Assembly (NCBI GenBank): GCA_016763895.1
Contig: JAESSV010000234.1
Location: forward strand, 1 to 10,804
Length of the DNA: 10,804 bases
From: Magnetovibrio sp.
GTDB lineage: Bacteria; Pseudomonadota; Alphaproteobacteria; Rhodospirillales; Magnetovibrionaceae
Direction of reading: 5' to 3'
In this document: one piece after another, positions 6,395 through 10,804 of the stretch
How the letters are laid out: each line of letters starts with the position of its first letter
Position numbering within the stretch: the stretch's first letter is position 1
Notes under the pieces: model-generated
Database searches by the model: none
Seen by the model: only the letters and a program-made list of their open reading frames with translations
Told to the model about the DNA's origin: nothing
Translations under genes and position numbers: made by a program

Positions 6395-6421
6395 AAAAAG
6401 AGGTAGGCGATCCACCTCTTT
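6395..6421 (-). terminator. Rho-independent terminator of the flgFGAH operon
   Basis: On the minus strand an 8-bp stem, AAAGAGGT with ACCTCTTT (6414-6421 and 6397-6404), encloses a 9-base loop and runs into a five-T tract (6395-6399). It begins 24 bases after the flgH stop, so it is the expected end of the flagellar operon. Confidence 0.75.
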
Positions 6422-6444
6422 CGAACGGGAACTGTGGATAAGGA

Positions 6445-7206
6445 TTAGAACGGGAACAAGATGTCCCAAAGTTGTGTGCCCCAACGCGGTTGTTGCAGGC
6501 CACTGAGTGTGCCGCTGCCGCCATAACGGACGCGCATCTCAGCAATTTTGGTGTGAACAATTGTGTTATCAGATTCAATGTCTTCAGGACGAATAACGCC
6601 CGTCACCAAAAGTTCACGAATTTCAGAATTCACCAGAACCTCTTGGCGACCTAAGAAGACCAAGGCTCCGTTTGGCAAGACTTGTGTCACCACAGCAGCA
6701 AAGGTCAGGATTACTTTTTCACTTCGAGCAATGGCTCCATCGCCAGATGTGGAAGACGTGTTGCCAAAGTTGGCTGCGGCGGCCGGATTAAAGCCATTGG
6801 GCAGGTTGTTCTTGGCCAGCTTGGTTTCAAACCCTAACAATGCCGTGACATTGGCAACATCACTGTCTTTCCGATCGCGGGTGGTTTTGTTGGCCAAGAT
6901 GGCGCTGTCGTTGAGCGACAGTTTGATGGTGAGAATGTCCCCAACGGCTTTTGCACGATGATCTTTAAAGAAGGCCTTTGCCCCGCTGCGCCACAATGAA
7001 TTGGGGTTGCTTTCGGGAACGCTGGGGGCCGGCATTGGCAGGCTGACCGGACGATAATTTGGCATCACCGTTGGATTGGTGATTTGAGAAAGTTCGGGAC
7101 CATCCCCAATTTCGCTGATGCGCGAAGTGGTTTTACAGGCGCTCAATACGGCTATGGTTAGGCCCAGGACGGCAAATTTCTTGAAGGATGAGATGTTATG
7201 TTTCAT
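6445..7206 (-). CDS. flgH: Flagellar L-ring lipoprotein FlgH
   Basis: FlgH forms the outer-membrane L-ring through which the flagellar rod turns. The 253-residue product starts with a lipoprotein signal peptide: a hydrophobic stretch after KK, then the lipobox LSAC with the acylated cysteine at residue 24. The C-terminal two-thirds has the FlgH core, including LWRSGAKAFFKDHRAKAVGDILTIKL, LPNGALVFLGRQEVLVNSEIRELLVTGVIRPEDI and the strand-rich end. It is the last gene of the flgF-flgG-flgA-flgH unit, 16 bases after flgA, and is followed by a terminator on its strand. The only Shine-Dalgarno-like sequence is a GA dinucleotide run overlapping the flgA stop, so translation may be partly coupled to flgA. 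Confidence 0.95.
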   Translation of the reverse strand: MKHNISSFKKFAVLGLTIAVLSACKTTSRISEIGDGPELSQITNPTVMPNYRPVSLPMPAPSVPESNPNSLWRSGAKAFFKDHRAKAVGDILTIKLSLNDSAILANKTTRDRKDSDVANVTALLGFETKLAKNNLPNGFNPAAAANFGNTSSTSGDGAIARSEKVILTFAAVVTQVLPNGALVFLGRQEVLVNSEIRELLVTGVIRPEDIESDNTIVHTKIAEMRVRYGGSGTLSGLQQPRWGTQLWDILFPF

Positions 7207-7212
7207 TGTCTT

Positions 7213-7224
7213 TCTCTCTCTCTC
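7213..7224. repeat. (GA)6 tract serving as the flgH ribosome-binding region
   Basis: Six TC units on the plus strand read as (GA)6 on the coding strand, ending seven bases before the last base of the flgH start (7206) and overlapping the flgA stop codon (7223-7225). No canonical AGGAGG is present, so GAGAG is the likely ribosome contact. A slippage-prone dinucleotide run here could alter spacing, but there is no evidence that it does. Confidence 0.6.
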
Positions 7225-8290
7225 AACGCATGGCCAAGTTGACGCCCATGTCGACCTGAACCCGACCGGATCCGGTTATGACAGCGTCAATTACGGTGCT
7301 GGTTTGCACATTGGAAATGCGAATGGTGTCGCCCTTGCTGCCGGCTTGTAAAGCTCGACCCTTGGCGGTCAATTGCATGGAAGGCGTAATCAGGACCATG
7401 GTTACGGTTTGGCCCCGGCTGACCAACAACGGGCGGCGAACATCATTTTTAGAAATGGGTCTTCCCGCCTGCATGCCACGTTTTGCGGCCATGCCGATGA
7501 TTAAGCTGATGTCTGTGATTGCGGTTCTCGACAAACGAGCTTCTGGCATTGTGACCCATTTTAGGTCTGACTTAGTGATCAAATCACCACGCATCATCCG
7601 AGAGGCCAACACAGGCACCTCGGTCATGCGTTGAATGCGTCCAGAAACCCGGCGACGTTGATTGGGCCCGTTACCCCAAGTCAAGGTGGCCGAAAACCGG
7701 CCAGATCCTTGATCGGCATTCATTTGTTCAACCCTTAAATCTTGATTGGTGTTGGTGGGCAGATGAATGCGCAGGGCTTGATTGGAAATCACCGCACGTG
7801 AACTTGGGTCGCCGCCATCGTTGACCATATAGCTGTGTAACAAGTCTTCGATGGTTGCGCGGTTAACAAGCCGGCTGGCGCGTTCGACAATCACGCGGTC
7901 CATACGAGAGCTTGGGCGCCACTTTAAACGGTACGCAGACGCAACACGTTGCAACCAGCGCGCATCAAAGGATGCCCGTCCACCGGGGCGGGGGGCATAG
8001 GCCACGACCCGGTCGCTGTATTTGCCAGCACCTTGGAAAATATCCGCCAGAAGAATAACATTTCCGTCGACCACAACTTGTGAATTTAAGGACACAAAAT
8101 CGGGTGTCGCAAAGGGCTTGATGGCGCTTGGGTTGACCTGATTTCTTTGAGGTGCGACCTGATTTCTTTGAGGTGCGACCTGATTTCTTTGAGGTGCGAC
8201 CTGATTGTTTTGAGCCGCCCAAACAGAGGCTGGCAAAACAGAGGCTGGCAAAAGAAAAAGGGCTCCGATGATGAGGGGAAAAATTTTCAT
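7223..8290 (-). CDS. flgA: Flagellar P-ring assembly chaperone FlgA
   Basis: FlgA is a periplasmic chaperone needed for assembly of the FlgI P-ring. The product is 355 residues, on the long side for the family. It has a Sec signal peptide with likely cleavage after SVWAA (about residue 26). Then come three perfect NQVAPQR heptads (29-49), an N-terminal domain from about 65 (SQVVVDGNVILLADIFQGAGKYSDR), a SAF domain at about 224-285 (EVPVLASRMMRGDLITKSDL) and the FlgA C-terminal domain at about 290-352. A strong GGAGG lies five bases before the ATG, immediately after the flgG stop (10-base gap). The heptads and a doubled PASV in the signal peptide come from exact DNA duplications. Its client gene flgI is not in the window. 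Confidence 0.93.
   Translation of the reverse strand: MKIFPLIIGALFLLPASVLPASVWAAQNNQVAPQRNQVAPQRNQVAPQRNQVNPSAIKPFATPDFVSLNSQVVVDGNVILLADIFQGAGKYSDRVVAYAPRPGGRASFDARWLQRVASAYRLKWRPSSRMDRVIVERASRLVNRATIEDLLHSYMVNDGGDPSSRAVISNQALRIHLPTNTNQDLRVEQMNADQGSGRFSATLTWGNGPNQRRRVSGRIQRMTEVPVLASRMMRGDLITKSDLKWVTMPEARLSRTAITDISLIIGMAAKRGMQAGRPISKNDVRRPLLVSRGQTVTMVLITPSMQLTAKGRALQAGSKGDTIRISNVQTSTVIDAVITGSGRVQVDMGVNLAMR
8135..8206. repeat. 21-bp tandem repeat in flgA, 3.4 identical copies
   Basis: Three identical 21-base units (8135-8155, 8156-8176, 8177-8197) and a 9-base partial copy lie head to tail. They keep frame and encode the NQVAPQR heptads just after the FlgA signal peptide. Lack of any base difference points to a recent or actively homogenised expansion. 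Copy-number change would add or remove seven residues without a frameshift. Confidence 0.95.
8221..8250. repeat. 15-bp tandem duplication in the flgA signal-peptide region
   Basis: AAACAGAGGCTGGCA occurs twice, back to back and without a difference (8221-8235, 8236-8250). It encodes the doubled PASV in LLPASVLPASVWAA at the end of the FlgA signal peptide. The duplication is in frame, so it lengthens the signal sequence by five residues next to the cleavage site. Confidence 0.9.
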
Positions 8291-8300
8291 GATGACCTCC

Positions 8301-9086
8301 CTATCTCAGCTGTGTCAGGGTGCCCATCATGTCGTCCGAGGTTTGAATAACCTTGGAGTTCATTTCATAAGCACGCTGTGCGGAAATCAGATTGGAAATT
8401 TCTTCAACCGCGTTGACGTTAGAGGTTTCTAAGAAACCTTGAAGAATCGTACCGAAACCTGTGGACCCTGCGGCGGCGACGGTGCCCGCGCCCGATGCTG
8501 GAGTTTCCAGATACAGGTTTGATCCAATGGATTCCAGACCCGCATCATTGGGGAAGATTGCGGTTTGGATTTGGCCCACGTTTGAATAGGCCACCTGACC
8601 GTCAAGTTTCACCAAAACTTCACCCGATGCATTGATGGATACATCGACAGCGTTGCTGGGAACCGTAATGTTGGGCAAGATTGGAAAACCGTCATGGGTG
8701 ACAATTTGGCCATTTGCGTTCAGCTGAAAAGTGCCATCCCGCGTGTACCCGGTATCACCATTTGGCATTTGGATTTGGAAAAAACCTCGACCCTGTACGG
8801 CCAAATCAAAGGCGTTATCGGTGGGGTTTAAGTTGCCTTGTTCGTGGATACGATAAACGGCGGCCAACTTAACGCCCAAACCAATTTGTACCCCAGAAGG
8901 AACAATGGTGCCTGCATCCGAAGATGTGGTGCCGGCGCGGCGAAGGTTTTGATACAAGAGGTCATGGAATTCTGTGCGGCGCCGCATGTAACCTGTGGTG
9001 TTCATGTTGGCGAGGTTGTTCGATACAACCTCAACGTTGCGCTGTTGAGCGACCATTCCTGTTGCTGCAATACTAAGTGATCTCAT
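8301..9086 (-). CDS. flgG: Flagellar distal rod protein FlgG
   Basis: FlgG builds the distal rod of the flagellar basal body after export through the flagellar type III system. The 261-residue length is the usual one. The N-terminus has the rod/hook motif MVAQQRNVEVVSNNLANMNTTGY, followed by the FlgG-type SGVQIGLGVKLAAVYRI. The middle has GNLNPTDNAFDLAVQGRGFFQI and GYTRDGTFQLNANGQIV, and the C-terminus has the helical LETSNVNAVEEISNLISAQ and QRAYEMNSKVIQ. AAGGA precedes the ATG by about eight bases. It lies 86 bases after flgF and 10 bases before flgA. Length, the VQIGLGVK segment and the partner genes separate it from FlgF. Confidence 0.97.
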   Translation of the reverse strand: MRSLSIAATGMVAQQRNVEVVSNNLANMNTTGYMRRRTEFHDLLYQNLRRAGTTSSDAGTIVPSGVQIGLGVKLAAVYRIHEQGNLNPTDNAFDLAVQGRGFFQIQMPNGDTGYTRDGTFQLNANGQIVTHDGFPILPNITVPSNAVDVSINASGEVLVKLDGQVAYSNVGQIQTAIFPNDAGLESIGSNLYLETPASGAGTVAAAGSTGFGTILQGFLETSNVNAVEEISNLISAQRAYEMNSKVIQTSDDMMGTLTQLR

Positions 9087-9172
9087 GATTCCCGTCCTTT
9101 CTATGTGACATGTCTTAATGCCTGGCGCTTTGCGCTCTTTGGCGATCTTATTGTTTGTTTAACTGTCTGTTA

Positions 9173-9913
9173 TCAAGGGCCGGCTTTCGCGAGTTCGCGG
9201 ATAGCCATACGAATACGTTCGTCTTCCTTGTCGATCATCTTTTGCGCGCTGGAATAGGTGCGGCTGACTTCAATCATGCGCGTCATTTCCAAAATGCCAG
9301 ATATGTTTGATGATTCAAGCCCACCTTGGGTGATGCCGGCATCAAGCTTATCGATGGGTTGTTGATCGGTTGTGTAAAAACCAGAAGCCTTGCGTTGAAC
9401 GCCGTAGGGGTCTTGAAAGGTGACCACACGTAGCTTCCCAATGTTTCCACTTTCAGAAGAAACCGTACCATCACCGGCGATGTTGATGGTGGTATCGGCC
9501 TGAGTAAAGAAGATCGGCGTATTGGCGTCGGTCATAACGGGGGCACCGCTTTGGGTGACCAGTTGACCTGTGCTGTCCATACGGAAACTGCCGTTGCGGG
9601 TGTATTGCTCGCTGCCATCAGCGGCTTGGACCACAAAGTATCCGTCACCCTGAATGGCAAGATCCAAAGGATTGTTGGTTTGTTTAATGGCGCCTTCTGT
9701 GAAGTCTGTATAACTTGCAACGTCGCGAACGAAAGCCAGCGTTTGATCGGCAATGAAATTGTCTGAACGTGAACGGCTTAAGTGATCCACAAACATCATG
9801 CGTTCACCTTTAAAGGCCGTGGTGTTCATGTTGGCGAGGTTGTTCGCAATTGAACTCATTTCGCGGCCTAGAACCCCTTGGCGGGACAGCGCTATATATG
9901 TGGTAGTTTCCAT
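9173..9913 (-). CDS. flgF: Flagellar proximal rod protein FlgF
   Basis: FlgF is a proximal-rod subunit of the flagellar basal body, exported by the flagellar type III apparatus. The 246-residue product has the N-terminal motif REMSSIANNLANMNTTAFKG, the central NPLDLAIQGDGYFVV and QYTRNGSFRMDSTGQLV, and the C-terminal helix GGLESSNISGILEMTRMIEV with SRTYSSAQKMI. It is shorter than FlgG and lacks the VQIGLG segment, as expected for FlgF. It is the first gene of the rod/L-ring operon; a sigma-54 promoter lies 73-87 bases upstream of the ATG. AAGG precedes the start by about nine bases. Confidence 0.95.
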   Translation of the reverse strand: METTTYIALSRQGVLGREMSSIANNLANMNTTAFKGERMMFVDHLSRSRSDNFIADQTLAFVRDVASYTDFTEGAIKQTNNPLDLAIQGDGYFVVQAADGSEQYTRNGSFRMDSTGQLVTQSGAPVMTDANTPIFFTQADTTINIAGDGTVSSESGNIGKLRVVTFQDPYGVQRKASGFYTTDQQPIDKLDAGITQGGLESSNISGILEMTRMIEVSRTYSSAQKMIDKEDERIRMAIRELAKAGP

Positions 9914-9985
9914 AATTTTCGCCTTTTATATCTTTTTTATTTAACGCTCATGCACATCGCACAAACTGATTTTGCCAATAAATAT

Positions 9986-10000
9986 GCAGTTACCGTGCCA
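9986..10000 (-). promoter_or_regulatory. Sigma-54 promoter of the flgFGAH operon
   Basis: On the minus strand TGGCACGGTAACTGC fits the sigma-54 consensus TGGCACG-N4-TTGC at all but one defined position, with the GG and GC pairs exactly ten bases apart. The predicted start, about 12 bases downstream near 9975, leaves a leader of about 60 bases before flgF. Rod and ring genes under sigma-54 with an enhancer-binding activator such as FlbD are established for Caulobacter and agree with fliX nearby. Confidence 0.85.
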
Positions 10001-10086
10001 GTTTTTTTAGGCAATAATAACAAGTGGTTATGGGAAGTTTTTCGGATTTCCGGGGCGGCACAAAGATTTATTTGGTAGGCCTTGCC

Positions 10087-10101
10087 CGGCAGAACTTGCC
10101 G
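10087..10101. promoter_or_regulatory. Dyad CGGCA-N5-TGCCG, candidate activator site
   Basis: A perfect 5-bp inverted repeat, CGGCA and TGCCG around GAACT, lies about 112-126 bases upstream of the predicted sigma-54 start of flgF. That is a normal distance for an enhancer-binding protein such as FlbD. Assignment to FlbD is by position and the GC-rich dyad only; I could not compare it with a measured binding matrix. Confidence 0.4.
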
Positions 10102-10234
10102 CAAAACAAGGGCTTTGCAGGGGGCTGAACGCCCGGATCCATGGCAAAGGCGATTCTCTGCCTAAAACCCATTTTTGTTTTTTTGAATGGGGGGCTGTGA
10201 CGCGGCGGAAAATATAACTTTTTTACGCAGGCTT

Positions 10235-10251
10235 GCCATTCCATCAATGGC
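10235..10251. repeat. Dyad GCCATT-N5-AATGGC upstream of fliL
   Basis: A perfect 6-bp inverted repeat around CCATC lies about 105-120 bases before the fliL start. It could be an operator or an RNA hairpin. No T-run follows on either strand, so it is not an intrinsic terminator. Confidence 0.4.
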
Positions 10252-10356
10252 TTGTTAACCATCCATCATGTAGAGTAGTGTGTTAAATGCGCGCACGCAC
10301 GTAGGGTCCTTGTTGTTTAGGGGTTTTGGGGGCGTCAAAAATGTAGTGGAGACGGC

Positions 10357-10804
10357 ATGGCCGACGAAGAAGTTGACGACGAAACGGAAGACTTTGATGG
10401 CGAAGAAGGCGAAGAAGAAGGCGGTGGTGGTCGAAAACGACTGATCATCGTCATCGGTGGTGTCTTGGTTTTGATCTTGGGCGGTCTGGCCGCAGCTTAT
10501 TTCACGGGCATGCTTCAGCCTGTCATGGATATGCTGGGCGGCGGAGAACCGGCTCCGGTAGAAGGGGCTGTTAACGCCGATGGTGCTCCTGTCGAAGGGG
10601 CAAATGGTAGCTCCGCAGCTTCTGGAGACGCCGTCTTTTATGACCTTCAAGAAATGTTGGTCAACATCAATACGGGGGGACGCAAACCCGTTTATTTGAA
10701 AATTCGCGTCAGCCTGGAATTGGCGAGTTCCGATGATATCGTCCAGATAGAAGCCGTCATGCCACGTATTATTGATAATTTTCAAATTTATCTTCGTGAA
10801 CTCC
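10357..10804 (+). CDS. fliL: Flagellar basal body-associated protein FliL, partial
   Basis: FliL is a single-pass inner-membrane protein that sits around the stator ring and supports motor torque and swimming. The visible 149 residues begin with a very acidic cytoplasmic tail (MADEEVDDETEDFDGEEGEE). A Gly run with RKR stop-transfer charges and one membrane helix at about 29-51 (LIIVIGGVLVLILGGLAAAY) follow. Then come a flexible Gly/Ala/Pro-rich linker and the start of the periplasmic domain, including VFYDLQEMLVNINTGGRKPVYLKIRVSLEL and VMPRIIDNFQIYLREL. GGAG at 10348-10351 precedes the ATG by five bases. The gene runs off the right edge; fliM or other motor genes commonly follow it. It diverges from flgF. 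Confidence 0.93.
   Translation, partial: MADEEVDDETEDFDGEEGEEEGGGGRKRLIIVIGGVLVLILGGLAAAYFTGMLQPVMDMLGGGEPAPVEGAVNADGAPVEGANGSSAASGDAVFYDLQEMLVNINTGGRKPVYLKIRVSLELASSDDIVQIEAVMPRIIDNFQIYLREL

Larger units (their letters stand above)
9914..10356. other. 443-bp divergent control region between flgF and fliL
   Basis: No convincing gene is present; short open frames here match nothing I recognise and have no clear start signals. The left part holds the flgF leader and sigma-54 promoter (9986-10000). The middle has the CGGCA/TGCCG dyad (10087-10101), a weak hairpin CCCATT/AATGGG with a 12-base loop (10168-10191) and the dyad GCCATT-N5-AATGGC (10235-10251). The only plus-strand GG-N10-GC (10194-10207) is a poor sigma-54 match, so the fliL promoter is not identified. 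Confidence 0.6.

Noticed and set aside
6122..6484. A 120-residue open frame on the minus strand across the GGDEF-EAL/flgH junction
   Set aside because: It overlaps the end of the EAL domain antisense, both hairpins and the flgH end, and shows no domain features.
10193..10207. GGGCTGTGACGCGGC as a sigma-54 promoter for fliL
   Set aside because: The GG-N10-GC spacing is right but most other consensus positions are wrong, and it lies about 150 bases from the fliL start.
10068..10262. A 64-residue minus-strand frame in the flgF-fliL gap
   Set aside because: No recognisable motif, low-quality start, and it covers the candidate dyads; treated as non-coding.
10255..10785. A 176-residue open frame on the minus strand
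   Set aside because: It lies antisense to fliL, which has clear family features and a Shine-Dalgarno. The antisense product resembles no known protein.

Overview
The window looks like the chromosome of a flagellated alphaproteobacterium, most probably of Rhodospirillales type. The pointers are FliX (a flagellar regulator known only from alphaproteobacteria), a DksA with only one of the four zinc-finger cysteines, the acidic alphaproteobacterial FliL, and the order flgF-flgG-flgA-flgH running divergently from fliL. Genus cannot be fixed from the sequence alone. No tRNA, rRNA, CRISPR array or intact mobile element was seen.

Region 1 (1-3117, minus strand) is a three-gene ferric-iron ABC importer of the Fbp/Fut type: binding protein, fused two-domain permease, then ATPase (cut by the window edge). 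The genes overlap by 11 and 4 bases, so they are almost certainly one transcript. The promoter holds a near-perfect 19-bp palindrome of Fur-box type between -35 and -10, followed by three 12-base tandem repeats in the leader.

Region 2 (3256-6258, plus strand) holds fliX, dksA with its own sigma-70-like promoter, a strong bidirectional terminator preceded by a 22-base-period direct repeat, and then a cytoplasmic PAS-GGDEF-EAL protein with all recognised catalytic motifs intact and a doubled RxxD motif.

Region 3 (6395-10000, minus strand) is a flagellar rod/L-ring operon, flgF-flgG-flgA-flgH. It starts at a convincing sigma-54 promoter at 9986-10000 and ends at a rho-independent terminator at 6395-6421. 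FlgF and FlgG build the rod, FlgA is the periplasmic P-ring chaperone, and FlgH is the outer-membrane L-ring lipoprotein. The P-ring gene flgI is not in the window. A 443-base gap with several small dyads separates flgF from the divergent fliL, which runs off the right edge.

Together the right-hand 7.5 kb covers flagellar assembly, its checkpoint regulator (FliX) and a likely c-di-GMP input; the left end is iron uptake. I found no clear candidate for a wholly new system. The most distinctive signals are regulatory (Fur palindrome, sigma-54 promoter, the paired TGTC-N5-GACA repeat) and a set of perfect or near-perfect short tandem duplications near the 5' ends of exported-protein genes.
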